Positions 7,936-16,318 of a stretch of 64,000 nt of DNA are shown piece by piece. Both the position numbers and the translations under genes were made by a program. Below the pieces are notes generated by a model that was not told the origin of the DNA, did no database searches, and saw nothing but the letters and a program-made list of their open reading frames with translations. The stretch spans positions 310,001 through 374,000 of the forward strand of contig JAHBUW010000001.1 in assembly GCA_019637875.1 (NCBI GenBank). The letters are read 5' to 3'. Every line of letters starts with the position of its first letter. Position 1 is the stretch's first letter. This DNA comes from Pseudobdellovibrionaceae bacterium (GTDB taxonomy: Bacteria > Bdellovibrionota > Bdellovibrionia > Bdellovibrionales > Bdellovibrionaceae).

Positions 7936-8870
7936 TCCGCGCTCTGGGGACGATTCCGTTTTATTTACTGATGGCCGTCGCGGCCTTGGCCGAGACGAAG
8001 AACGCCGCGCCGGTGGATGCGCAAAGCGTTCCGGTCGTCACGGCGCCGACGGGCACGGCCGCGAAGGCGGTTCCGCGTGGCGTGAGCGATTTGCCGAAGT
8101 ACTGCTTCGACACGCTGAAAGCTTTCCCCGGAAAATTCGACGCGAAACTTTTGAAGGCGGCGTGCGCAAAAGTGGAAGTCTTCGACCAATGCTTCAGCGC
8201 GAAGGGTGATCCGATTTACCACTACAACCGCGCCGGCAATCACAAATCGAATCAAAAAATTCTGGTGTTCTCGCTGATTCACGGTGACGAAACACCCGCC
8301 GGTGCGGTCGGCCGCTTTTGGATGGAGCGCTTGGATGGCATTGATCCCCGCAACTCGTGGCGGGTCGTCCCGATCTTGAATCCTGACGGGGTCGCGCTGA
8401 AGACGCGTACGAACGCGAACAAAGTCGACGTGAACCGCAACTTCCCCACGAAGGATTGGACCGAGAAGGCCCGGGACTACTGGGTGAAACAGCAAAAGTC
8501 GAATCCACGCCGTTTCCCCGGTGATGAGGCGGCCAGTGAGCCCGAAACTTTGTGCGCCCTGAAACACATCGAGGATTTCAAACCCGATTTCGTGGTTTCG
8601 ATTCACACGCCGTTGAAGGTCCTCGATTACGACGGCCCGAAAGTGAAACCGCCGAAGTTCGACTACCTGCCCTGGAGGTCTTTGGGGCATTACCCCGGGT
8701 CCTTGGGGCGCTATTTGTGGTTCGAGCGCGAGACCCCGGTCCTGACGATGGAGCTTCGCGAAGACCTGCCCAAAACGACCGGACCTTTTACCCAACTGCA
8801 AGACATCATCGGTTTACTTGTGAGTTTGGAAGAAACGAAAGAGAAACCCAAGCGCGTGAGCGATCAATAG
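7932..8870 (+). CDS. Secreted M14-family zinc carboxypeptidase, MpaA-like murein peptide amidase
   Basis: 312 residues with a signal peptide (about 1-20, cleavage near ALA-ET). The M14 zinc site is visible: H117 and E120 in IHGDE, and H225 in SIHTP. The substrate-binding NRNFP (168-172) and the catalytic Glu274 in TMELRE are present. The GDE/NRNFP/SEPE pattern fits MpaA-like enzymes that cut gamma-D-Glu-diaminopimelate bonds in murein peptides. Its location is probably the periplasm. It sits between a coupled small membrane protein and a glutaminase-like secreted protein. In a predatory or scavenging cell it could process prey or recycled murein (inference). Confidence 0.88.
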   Translation: MIRALGTIPFYLLMAVAALAETKNAAPVDAQSVPVVTAPTGTAAKAVPRGVSDLPKYCFDTLKAFPGKFDAKLLKAACAKVEVFDQCFSAKGDPIYHYNRAGNHKSNQKILVFSLIHGDETPAGAVGRFWMERLDGIDPRNSWRVVPILNPDGVALKTRTNANKVDVNRNFPTKDWTEKARDYWVKQQKSNPRRFPGDEAASEPETLCALKHIEDFKPDFVVSIHTPLKVLDYDGPKVKPPKFDYLPWRSLGHYPGSLGRYLWFERETPVLTMELREDLPKTTGPFTQLQDIIGLLVSLEETKEKPKRVSDQ

Positions 8871-8913
8871 ATCTTCGCTTGGAACCGGGCCCAAAAGTCG
8901 TCAAAATAAAATC

Positions 8914-9933
8914 ATGATCCTCGCAATGCTCCTGAGCCTTGCCGTCCACGCCCAGCCTCCGCTTTGCTCTCCGCAAGGGGGCGCGCGTTTGTCGCCGAAT
9001 ACGCCCTATGACGCCAACGCCGCCGCGCGGGGCGGATCGCCGCAGAAGGCCCGTCAAATCAGCCAATGCCCCGAAAACGAAGCTTTAGCCGACGTCGAGA
9101 ACAAAGCCGGGAACGTGCGCGTGCAGTCCGGCCGCGAGGCGCCCGCACGTCTGACGCCCATTGATCTTTCCCAAGCGCGTTCGATTTTCCAGCGCTTGAA
9201 AAACGATGCCCGCTACAGCTTCGCGAATCCGGTCGACGGTTGCTTCGCGCGTTCGCACCTCGTGGCGGCGGAGCTGCAACGCGAGGGTGTGGCTTCGGCC
9301 AAGGTGTGGCTGCACGAAGCGCGGGGCCGTCGTTTGCGCGTCGAGCGTGACGGGCGTCGTTTCGAGTGGGAGTTTCACGTCGCGAATTTGATCGCGGTCA
9401 AAAAGAACGACTGCGTGGAGCTGATGGTGCTCGATCCCGGGGTGGCCGATGAGCCCGTGACGATCGAACAGTGGCGGGCGGCGCAGATCAAACACGCGCC
9501 CGATCAGGCGACCCGTCTACAGATCTCATCACGTTTTGATTACGAGCAGGGGAGCGGTCGCGCGAATTGGAACTGCACCCACTTCGCCGCCGCCCGCGAG
9601 GCCAATGAGCAATTTCTGACTCCGGCGGCGGGCACGGCTCCCGCGCCCAGCGTTCCCGGTAAGGGCGGGGTCAGCCGTTGGCTGCTCATGGGATCGCTGG
9701 TCCACGCCGCGGAAGAGAACGTCTATTCGTTTGAAGGCGTGATCACCCGTCTGGAGTCGAAGGCTGAGCTGATCGAAATTTTGGTTAAGGGACGAGCGGC
9801 CTACTACCGACTGGCGCCCGATCACGCGCGGACCTTGCAGCGCCTTCGCGACGCCCATGCCGAAGGCAAAACCGTCCGCTTCACGGTTCGGCAAGCCTCG
9901 GCGCAAGTGACCGCGGTGCAAGTTCTTCCTTAG
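8914..9933 (+). CDS. Secreted protein-glutaminase-like deamidase
   Basis: 339 residues with a short signal peptide. The central region matches the bacterial protein-glutaminase family (papain-like Cys-His-Asp): C110 in VDGCFARSH, H155 in WEFHVAN, and D174 in MVLDPG, with spacings (45 and 19) close to those of the Chryseobacterium enzyme. Such enzymes convert protein glutamine side chains to glutamate. The C-terminal 90 residues (YSFEGVITRLES to the end) look like an added beta domain. No strong ribosome site precedes the ATG at 8914; an alternative ATG lies at 8926. The stop overlaps the convergent gene by 4 bp (TTAG). The role, such as a secreted effector, is inferred. Confidence 0.75.
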   Translation: MILAMLLSLAVHAQPPLCSPQGGARLSPNTPYDANAAARGGSPQKARQISQCPENEALADVENKAGNVRVQSGREAPARLTPIDLSQARSIFQRLKNDARYSFANPVDGCFARSHLVAAELQREGVASAKVWLHEARGRRLRVERDGRRFEWEFHVANLIAVKKNDCVELMVLDPGVADEPVTIEQWRAAQIKHAPDQATRLQISSRFDYEQGSGRANWNCTHFAAAREANEQFLTPAAGTAPAPSVPGKGGVSRWLLMGSLVHAAEENVYSFEGVITRLESKAELIEILVKGRAAYYRLAPDHARTLQRLRDAHAEGKTVRFTVRQASAQVTAVQVLP

Positions 9934-10331
9934 TGCAATTGACCTGAGTTCAGAGCCGAGTGGATCTGCTGGTTGCGCTCTTTGTTGTCCACGACCTTGT
10001 CGTGAATTTCGATCAGGGTCGCGAGCAGATTGTCCTTCGCTTTACGAAGTGCCGCGAAGATATCCGCATCCAAGCCTTCCGCTTCGAGTTTCGTTCCATC
10101 CTCGTGAAGGGTGATCGAAATGCGGTACATTCGGGCCAGCTCCGCCTTCGGGGGGAGGTCGCCCGCGTCTTCTTTTTTCCGCAACGCAAGAGGATCTTTC
10201 GCGATCACGGCCACGGTCGTTTCCGGCGTCGTGTACGGCTCAAATTCGCTCAGAATTTGGTAGATGTACGATTTGACCTCGGGACCTACGTTATCCAGGT
10301 CCAACTGAGGGCCTAAGGCATCTTTTTCCAT
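9930..10331 (-). CDS. Small HPF-like protein of unknown function
   Basis: 133 residues, start at 10331 with GGGAGG upstream. The segment MYRISITLHEDGTKLEAEG followed by an amphipathic helix ending in DNKERNQQ resembles the beta-strand plus helix of ribosome hibernation-promoting/sigma-54 modulation proteins. The match is weak and the N-terminal half does not fit clearly. The frame remains open upstream to 10460 but without a ribosome site. It is convergent with, and overlaps by 4 bp, the glutaminase-like gene. Confidence 0.65.
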   Translation of the reverse strand: MEKDALGPQLDLDNVGPEVKSYIYQILSEFEPYTTPETTVAVIAKDPLALRKKEDAGDLPPKAELARMYRISITLHEDGTKLEAEGLDADIFAALRKAKDNLLATLIEIHDKVVDNKERNQQIHSALNSGQLH

Positions 10332-10510
10332 CGGAACCTCCCAGTGCTTACAGGATACATTGAGTCCGAAACAAAAGGTGGCAAGTCGAAGTCCAGGAGG
10401 CAAAAATGAGACACCGGGCTTAAGATTTCGAATAGGCCCCAGAAGCGGGAGTCTCAACAAGGGGCGTCTCAGATTGAGTCAGTCCAGGTTTTTCATGCTA
10501 GAAGAAAGCC

Positions 10511-11248
10511 ATGCGTGAACCACGAATTTTGATGGCAGGTATCGAAGAGGGGAAAGGTGTCGGCGACGCTGGACCGGCGGTGAAACTCGAGGAGTCCTGG
10601 CGGAAGCGCTTACAGCCTGAGTTTGAGGCCGATTACATGAAATCGCTGCGCGAGTTTCTACGCGCGGAACTCCAAAAAGGAAAACGCATCTTTCCGCGCG
10701 GCGATCAGTACTTCGCGGCGCTGAACCGCACACCGTTCGAAAAAGTGCGCGTCGTGATTCTGGGGCAAGATCCTTATCACGGAGCCGGACAGGCCCACGG
10801 TCTTTGCTTCTCGGTGCCCGCGGGCGTGCGTCTGCCGCCTTCACTGCAAAACATCTTCAAAGAACTGAACGACGATCAGGGCGTCCCGCTTTCGAAGAAC
10901 GGCAACCTGGAACGTTGGGCGGATCAGGGCGTACTTCTGTTGAACAGCGTGCTGACCGTCGAAGAGGGAAAGGCCGCCGCGCACCAAGGCCGCGGTTGGG
11001 AACGCTTCACCGACCGGATCATCCAACTTCTGAACGAAGAGCGCGAAGGCCTCGTGTTCATTCTGTGGGGCTCGTACGCGCAGAAGAAGGGCGCGTTCAT
11101 CGATCGCAAAAAACACCTGGTCTTGGAGTGCGTGCATCCTTCGCCGCTGTCATCCCATCGCGGATTTTTCGGCAGTAAACCTTTTTCGAAGACCAACGCC
11201 TATTTGCAAGCACGCCAACTTCCCGTCATTGATTGGAATCCCCATTGA
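10511..11248 (+). CDS. ung: Uracil-DNA glycosylase
   Basis: Family 1 UDG removing uracil from DNA; 245 residues. It has the catalytic motif GQDPYHG with Asp87, the uracil-pocket LLLNSVLTV, and the leucine-loop HPSPLSSHRGFFG with His209. The first 25 residues are an extension with no similarity, and ATGs at 10511 and 10532 both fit; 10511 is preceded by a weak AGAAGAAAG. The stop TGA overlaps the TTG proposed for aroB (TTGA), so ung appears to be the first gene of the shikimate operon. The 180-bp upstream gap contains no clear sigma-70 pair. Confidence 0.95.
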   Translation: MREPRILMAGIEEGKGVGDAGPAVKLEESWRKRLQPEFEADYMKSLREFLRAELQKGKRIFPRGDQYFAALNRTPFEKVRVVILGQDPYHGAGQAHGLCFSVPAGVRLPPSLQNIFKELNDDQGVPLSKNGNLERWADQGVLLLNSVLTVEEGKAAAHQGRGWERFTDRIIQLLNEEREGLVFILWGSYAQKKGAFIDRKKHLVLECVHPSPLSSHRGFFGSKPFSKTNAYLQARQLPVIDWNPH

Positions 11249-12261
11249 ATTTCGATTCCCGTCGCCGCTACTTTAAGAATTTTCCGAAATTGACCGGTGC
11301 GGACCGCGAAGACGCTTTGCTGATCTTCGACGCGAAACTCGCACGGTCGGCGTCGCCTTTGATTCGTCAGTTTCGCCGGCGGATCGCCGTGCGTGCGGGT
11401 GAAGGCCTCAAAAGTTTCGCGCAGGCCGAAAAAGTTCTGGGCCAGATGTTGAAGAAAACGGCCGACGCGCGCCGATCGCGGCTGCGGATCTTCGTTCTGG
11501 GCGGAGGATCGGTCGGAGACTTCGGGGGATTCTGCGCCAGCGTGCTTCGTCGGGGCACGCCCGTCGTGCAAATTCCGTCGACTTGGCTTGCGGCCGTTGA
11601 TTCGGCTCATGGCGGGAAGACGGCGCTCAATCTGGCGGGGGCGAAGAACCAAGTGGGTACGTACTGGCCCGCCGAAGAGGTCTGGCTGATCGAGAAGCTT
11701 CTGCGCGCGCAGCCCGCGGCGCTCGCGCTCGATGCACGTGGGGAAGTCTATAAGTCCGCGCTGATCGCGGGGGGCGCGCTTTTCAAAATGGTCGGTCGCG
11801 CGACCACGCCTTGGCCGGTACTCAAGCCGATCATCGATACCAAAATGAAAGTCGTGCGTGCCGATCCGCGCGAGCAAAAGGGGCTGCGGCATACGCTGAA
11901 CTTGGGCCACACCGTGGGCCACGTGCTGGAAAGTGCGCGCGGTCTGTCGCACGGGCGCGCGGTCCTTTACGGATTGGCTTTTGCGGTGGAGTGGCGTCGT
12001 CACGAAATGTTGATGGCGGGACACTTCCGCCTTCCCCGCTGGCTGGATGAAGTTCGGGATTGGCCGGGCTGGCCCACGGCGGAAGAGCTGCGCCGTGAGC
12101 TGCGGGGCGTGCGGGATTGGACGAAGCGTTTAGACACGGATAAAAAGTCTCTCGGCGGGGGACGCCTCCGTTTTATTTTTCCGCTTGAGCCTGGTCGCAT
12201 CGATGTGCAGACGCGGCGTCTGGCGGATCTTGTCGCGGAAATCGAACGGCAGGCGGAATGA
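11245..12261 (+). CDS. aroB: 3-dehydroquinate synthase
   Basis: Second step of the shikimate pathway: NAD- and metal-dependent cyclisation of DAHP to 3-dehydroquinate. 338 residues from TTG 11245. Family motifs are the NAD loop LGGGSVGDFGGF, the AAVDSAHGGKTALN segment, the metal-ligand region with E-x-K in GEVYKSALI, and LNLGHTVGHVLE with metal-binding histidines. A Lys-rich DKKSLGGG precedes the C-terminus. The TTG overlaps the ung stop; an upstream in-frame TTG at 11233 is the alternative. The 3' end overlaps aroA (ATGA). It is the first of the four chorismate-forming genes. Confidence 0.93.
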   Translation: MNFDSRRRYFKNFPKLTGADREDALLIFDAKLARSASPLIRQFRRRIAVRAGEGLKSFAQAEKVLGQMLKKTADARRSRLRIFVLGGGSVGDFGGFCASVLRRGTPVVQIPSTWLAAVDSAHGGKTALNLAGAKNQVGTYWPAEEVWLIEKLLRAQPAALALDARGEVYKSALIAGGALFKMVGRATTPWPVLKPIIDTKMKVVRADPREQKGLRHTLNLGHTVGHVLESARGLSHGRAVLYGLAFAVEWRRHEMLMAGHFRLPRWLDEVRDWPGWPTAEELRRELRGVRDWTKRLDTDKKSLGGGRLRFIFPLEPGRIDVQTRRLADLVAEIERQAE

Positions 12262-13451
12262 CGCGCTTTCAGTTTCGCGGGGATGTTCCGGCCTCGAAAT
12301 CTTTCTACAATCGCGCGATGATCGCGCGCAGCTTTTTCCCCGAATTGGAATTGAAAGGGACCTCCGATTGCGATGATGTCCGCGTAATGCAAAAGGCGGT
12401 GGCCTGCATGTGGGCGGGGGAAACGCGTATCCCTTGCGGTGAAGCGGGAACCGTCTTTCGCTTCATGGCGTTTCGGGTCAGTCGGCAGAAGGGCGATTTT
12501 CTACTGACGGGAAGCCCGCGCCTCTTGGCCCGTCCGCAAAAAGAGATTTTGCGCATTCTTCCCCAGTTGGGCGCGAAGGTGGAAAGTCGTCCCGAGGGTT
12601 TATGGATTCGCAGCGCCGGATGGCTTCCGCCACGTGAGCGCTTACGTATTCGTGCGGATGAGTCCAGTCAGTTCGTTTCGGGTCTTTTACTGTCCGCTTG
12701 GAATCTGCCATTCAATCTGGAGTTCGAAATCGAGGGCGCACGCGTTTCGAACGCCTACTGGGAAATGACTCAACGGTTCTTGGCCCGGATCGGTTTGAAG
12801 GTCGAACTGCGGGACGGCGTTCACCGCGTCGCGGGCGCGCAGGTGCCCCAACTGACTGTCGTGTCCGTTGAGCCTGATTTTAGCTCGGCGTTTCCGCTCG
12901 CCGTTGCGGGAAGTCTTTGGGGCGAGACCCGTTTGGATGGAATGGGCGGGGCTAGCCTGCAACCGGATGCGATCTTTCCCTCATTACTTGAGAGCTGCGG
13001 TGCTGCGGTCGTGCGTGAGGGCGCGGATTTGATTTTCCGCGCGCAGGGTCCCCTTAAGGGACGTACTCATCATTTGCTCGAGACGCCGGATCTTTTTCCG
13101 GTTCTCGCGGTGGCGGCGGCTTTCTCTGAGGGGGAAAGTTTTCTTGGCGGGGCCCCCCATCTGGTTGCGAAAGAGTCCGACCGGCTGGCGAAAACGCGGG
13201 AGCTTTTGTCCTTAGCGCGGATCCCCTGCTCTGTGGAGGGCAGTGGTCTACGTGTGCAGGGGCAAGGTCCGAGTTGTGTCCCGGCGACCTTCAGCTTCAA
13301 TCCGGATCAGGATCACCGCATGGCGATGGCGGCGGGGCTTTTGAAACTGAAGAATCAACGTATCGAAATTCAAACTCCCGACGTGGTTGGAAAAAGTTAT
13401 CCCGGCTTTTGGCGCGACCTCGGCACGGGCGCGGGTCTGAGGCTTCCTTGA
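12258..13451 (+). CDS. aroA: 3-phosphoshikimate 1-carboxyvinyltransferase (EPSP synthase), divergent
   Basis: Transfers enolpyruvyl from PEP to shikimate-3-phosphate. 397 residues, shorter than the usual 425-450. Recognisable points are the N-terminal PASKSFYNRAM (substrate Lys/Ser/Arg), GEAGTVFRFM in place of the usual GNAGTAxR (Asn replaced by Glu), an acidic DLFPVLAVAAAF, KESDR, and DHRMAMAA near the end. Overall conservation is low, but all charged catalytic motifs are in place. It overlaps aroB by ATGA and the next gene by TGATG, so it is translationally coupled on both sides. Confidence 0.9.
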   Translation: MTRFQFRGDVPASKSFYNRAMIARSFFPELELKGTSDCDDVRVMQKAVACMWAGETRIPCGEAGTVFRFMAFRVSRQKGDFLLTGSPRLLARPQKEILRILPQLGAKVESRPEGLWIRSAGWLPPRERLRIRADESSQFVSGLLLSAWNLPFNLEFEIEGARVSNAYWEMTQRFLARIGLKVELRDGVHRVAGAQVPQLTVVSVEPDFSSAFPLAVAGSLWGETRLDGMGGASLQPDAIFPSLLESCGAAVVREGADLIFRAQGPLKGRTHHLLETPDLFPVLAVAAAFSEGESFLGGAPHLVAKESDRLAKTRELLSLARIPCSVEGSGLRVQGQGPSCVPATFSFNPDQDHRMAMAAGLLKLKNQRIEIQTPDVVGKSYPGFWRDLGTGAGLRLP

Positions 13452-15193
13452 TGTATGTGATCGTTGGTCAGCGCGGAACTGGTAAATCCCACTTGGCGCG
13501 GCGATTCGCGCCGGGTCCCGTGATCGATCTGGATGAAGAGATCCGCGTGCGAACCGGGCGTGATCCGCGCGCGTGGATCGAAACCGACGGGGAGCGCGCC
13601 TTTCGCGAAATCGAGAAGAAAACTTTGCGGGAGTTGATGACCGCGACCTACGCGACGCCTCCGTGGATCGTGCTCGGCGCGGGCTTTGAACTCGACGACT
13701 TCGATTGGTCGGTGGCCCCGTTCGAAATGATTCATTGGCGACGGACCACCGACGCTTGGGGGCGGATCTTTACCGATCGCCCGCGTTTGAATACGAACGT
13801 TGATCCGCTGACCGAATACCTCGAACGTTACGCGGACCGCGAAGCGCGGTTTCGTCAATCCGCGGACTGGATTTTGGAGTGGCCCGAAGGCGGGCATTTG
13901 AACGCGAACTCGCAGGCCCGCGCGATGCTGGCGGGCGAGTCGCTTCCGTCGCATGCGGGGATTTACACTTTGCGCGCGTCGGACCGCGAACGCGCCCGCA
14001 CCATCCTTGAGCGCTTCGTCAATTTCGGTTTCCAGGCTTTCGAGCTGAGGACGGATCTGTTGAGCGATGCCGATCTGGAATTCTGGCTTTCGCGCCTGCC
14101 GGCGGAAAAGATTCTTTTCGCCGAACGCCGTGCCGAGGCGAAAGTGCCGAGTGCGAATTTCTTCGGTAAGGACTGGGCGCTGGAGTGGGGGAAGCCTCCG
14201 CCCGGTTATTCGATCTGGTCGAATCACGGCGGTAACGAGTCGACATTCCCCGTTCATGCCGTGGACGTGCATCTGAAGTGGTCGCCCTTGATCGAAAGTT
14301 TCCGCGAGCTTCAGCGTGGCTACCAGTGGCAGCAGAAAGATCCCGCGCACCGGTCGTTCCTGCCCCGCTCGCTGGACGGGCGGTGGACGTGGTTTCGTTT
14401 GTGGATGAAGTCGCGCCAGAAACTCAACTTCCTGCGCGAAGCCGACAACGCCGAGGCTCCGGACCAGCCCTCGTTCTTGGAGTTCATCGATACGCCCACG
14501 GGCGTGAACTTCGCCGCGATCTTGGGCGATCCGGTCGCGCACAGCTGGACGCCGGGCGTGCAGGCGGCCTTCTTCGCCGAGCGGGGAATGCCCGTCTTGC
14601 GCGTTCAAGTGGCGCAGGACGAATGGGACGATGCCATCGAAGTCTTGCGGCATATGGGACTCACCGCCGCGGCCGTGACCTCGCCGCTGAAGCTGAACGC
14701 CTTCGCGACCGCAAAGGTGCGGACGCCCGAAGCGCAGCGTTTCGAGTCGGTGAATACGCTGCAGTGGACGGAAGACGGCTGGCACGGACACAACACCGAC
14801 GAGACGGGACTACGTGAAAGTCTGCAAGCCGAGGGGTTGCTGAATGCTCCGCTGGTGCGGATCTACGGCGGGGGCGGGACGCTCGCGATGCTGGCCACGC
14901 TCTTCCCGCAGGCCGCGCGTTACGGACTGCGCACGCAAGGTTTGCGTTCCGATAGTCCGCCCGAGACGGGCGGCGGTACGGGCGGGCTGTTCATCTGGGC
15001 CGCGGGCCCGCAGGACGAACCGCCCCGTTTCGAGGTGGCGCCCGAGATCGTTTTGGATTTGAATTACCGGCAGGACTCGAACGCGCGGGCCTTTGCGCTG
15101 GCGAAGGGCGCACGCTACATCGACGGTTCGGGAATGTTCTTGGCGCAGGCCGAAGGCCAACGTCAGTTTTGGAGTGCATATGGGCGCGAATAG
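13451..15193 (+). CDS. aroK-aroD-aroE: Trifunctional shikimate kinase / type I 3-dehydroquinase / shikimate dehydrogenase fusion
   Basis: 580 residues with three pathway domains in order. Shikimate kinase (1 to about 148): P-loop GQRGTGKS (6-13), IDLDEE, a GERAFREIE region, and RPRLN in the lid. Type I dehydroquinase (about 165-345): FELRTD with E198/R200, SNHGG with H259 as the catalytic His, VHLKW with K276 as the Schiff-base Lys, SRQKLNF, and APDQ with Q339. Shikimate dehydrogenase (about 350-580): GDPVAHSWTP, AVTSPLK with K414, HNTDETG with D450, the nucleotide loop IYGGGG, and Q566 near the end. Every catalytic residue I looked for is kept. The order K-D-E equals the C-terminal half of eukaryotic AROM. 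Oddities are GAG instead of the kinase GGG loop and Thr for the second Ser in HSxSP. It overlaps aroA by 1 bp and aroC by 14 bp. Confidence 0.88.
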   Translation: MYVIVGQRGTGKSHLARRFAPGPVIDLDEEIRVRTGRDPRAWIETDGERAFREIEKKTLRELMTATYATPPWIVLGAGFELDDFDWSVAPFEMIHWRRTTDAWGRIFTDRPRLNTNVDPLTEYLERYADREARFRQSADWILEWPEGGHLNANSQARAMLAGESLPSHAGIYTLRASDRERARTILERFVNFGFQAFELRTDLLSDADLEFWLSRLPAEKILFAERRAEAKVPSANFFGKDWALEWGKPPPGYSIWSNHGGNESTFPVHAVDVHLKWSPLIESFRELQRGYQWQQKDPAHRSFLPRSLDGRWTWFRLWMKSRQKLNFLREADNAEAPDQPSFLEFIDTPTGVNFAAILGDPVAHSWTPGVQAAFFAERGMPVLRVQVAQDEWDDAIEVLRHMGLTAAAVTSPLKLNAFATAKVRTPEAQRFESVNTLQWTEDGWHGHNTDETGLRESLQAEGLLNAPLVRIYGGGGTLAMLATLFPQAARYGLRTQGLRSDSPPETGGGTGGLFIWAAGPQDEPPRFEVAPEIVLDLNYRQDSNARAFALAKGARYIDGSGMFLAQAEGQRQFWSAYGRE

Positions 15194-16220
15194 TTTCGGA
15201 CATCTTTTTCGGATCACCACTTTCGGCGAAAGCCACGGAACCGCGCTGGGTGCGATCATCGACGGCTGCCCCGCGGGAGTGAACTTCGACGAAGATCTTT
15301 TGCGTCGCGAGCTCGCCCGCCGTCGTCCCGGGTTTTGGGAGGGCGAAGCCTCGGCCCCGGTCAGCGCGCGCCAAGAGGCGGATCTTCCCGAAGTGCTGAG
15401 CGGCGTCTTCGAGGGCCGCACGTTGGGAACGCCCATCGCCATTCAGGTCCGCAATCAAGACGCGCGTTCGCAGGACTACGCCGCGCTGAAGGACAATCCG
15501 CGCGCGGGTCACGCCGACGACACATGGGCCGTGAAGTTCGGCCACCGCGATCATCGCGGGGGCGGGCGCTCCTCCGGGCGCGAGACCGTCGCGCGCGTGA
15601 TGGGCGGCGCGGTCGCGAAGATGCTCCTGCAGCAGATCGCACCCGCGTTGCGGATTCGCGCTTACGCAGAGGCCCTCGGCCCGCACCGTTTGACCGACTC
15701 CGAAAAGTTGGCGTTCCTGAAAGGGACAGACGCGGCCGATCGCTACGCCGTCCGTTTTCCGAGTCCGCGCGCGCCGACGGTGGTCGAGGATCTCAAGCGC
15801 ATCCAGGCCGCGCACGACAGTTGGGGCGGCATCGCCGAGATCGTGATTCAAGGCGCGCCGGCGGGTCTGGGGCAACCGGTCTTCCATAAACTCAAATCGG
15901 ATCTGGCCATGGCGATGATGAGCGTGGGCGCGACCAGCGGTTTCGAACTGGGTGAGGGCCTGCACGACGCCGCCCAAACCGGAAAAAGCTTCCACCAAGA
16001 CGCCGCGTCCGCGAACTACGGCGGCATCCGCGGCGGAATCTCCACGGGCGATGAAATCCGCTTCCGCGTCCACTTCAAACCCACTTCCTCGATTCTGGAC
16101 GTCGCCAAGCAGGGCCGCCACGACCCCTGCATCGTGATCCGCGCCCTTCCGGTCCTGGAGTCCATGACCGCGCTGGTCCTGGCCGACCACGCCCTGTGGT
16201 CCCGCCTCGACCGCCCCTAG
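15180..16220 (+). CDS. aroC: Chorismate synthase
   Basis: FMN-dependent conversion of EPSP to chorismate; 346 residues, normal length. Signatures are FGESHGTALGAIIDG near the N-terminus, GHRDHRGGGRSSGRETVARV, and a C-terminal SVGATSGFELGEG region. The start ATG at 15180 has TTGGAG upstream and lies inside the end of the trifunctional gene (14-bp overlap). It is the last gene of the operon; a hairpin plus T-run begins at its stop codon. Together with aroB, aroA and the fusion it makes the pathway complete from DAHP to chorismate. Confidence 0.97.
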   Translation: MGANSFGHLFRITTFGESHGTALGAIIDGCPAGVNFDEDLLRRELARRRPGFWEGEASAPVSARQEADLPEVLSGVFEGRTLGTPIAIQVRNQDARSQDYAALKDNPRAGHADDTWAVKFGHRDHRGGGRSSGRETVARVMGGAVAKMLLQQIAPALRIRAYAEALGPHRLTDSEKLAFLKGTDAADRYAVRFPSPRAPTVVEDLKRIQAAHDSWGGIAEIVIQGAPAGLGQPVFHKLKSDLAMAMMSVGATSGFELGEGLHDAAQTGKSFHQDAASANYGGIRGGISTGDEIRFRVHFKPTSSILDVAKQGRHDPCIVIRALPVLESMTALVLADHALWSRLDRP

Positions 16221-16292
16221 GGACCTTCTTCCCTTTGCTTGCGCAGGTGCGCCACTCGCCGCGCGCCACCAAAGGGAAGAAGGTACCTTTTT
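16221..16292 (+). terminator. Intrinsic terminator of the shikimate operon
   Basis: Starts at the base after the aroC TAG. Left arm GGACCTTCTTCCCTTTG (16221-16237) pairs with CAAAGGGAAGAAGGTACC (16270-16287) with one bulged base. The loop contains a smaller hairpin, GCGCA-GG-TGCGC. TTTTT follows at 16288-16292. The GGTACC end recalls the repeat at 4238-4300. Confidence 0.8.
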
Positions 16293-16318
16293 GCGTTCCG
16301 ATATCTGACGATGGAGGG

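Noticed and set aside
10397-10423. Five-codon ATG frame behind AGGAGG upstream of ung
   Set aside because: The ribosome site is striking, but the frame is too short to judge and no attenuator structure accompanies it.
13397-14791. 464-codon minus-strand frame opposite the aroK-D-E fusion
   Set aside because: Antisense shadow with no motifs; the plus-strand frame has three recognisable enzymes.
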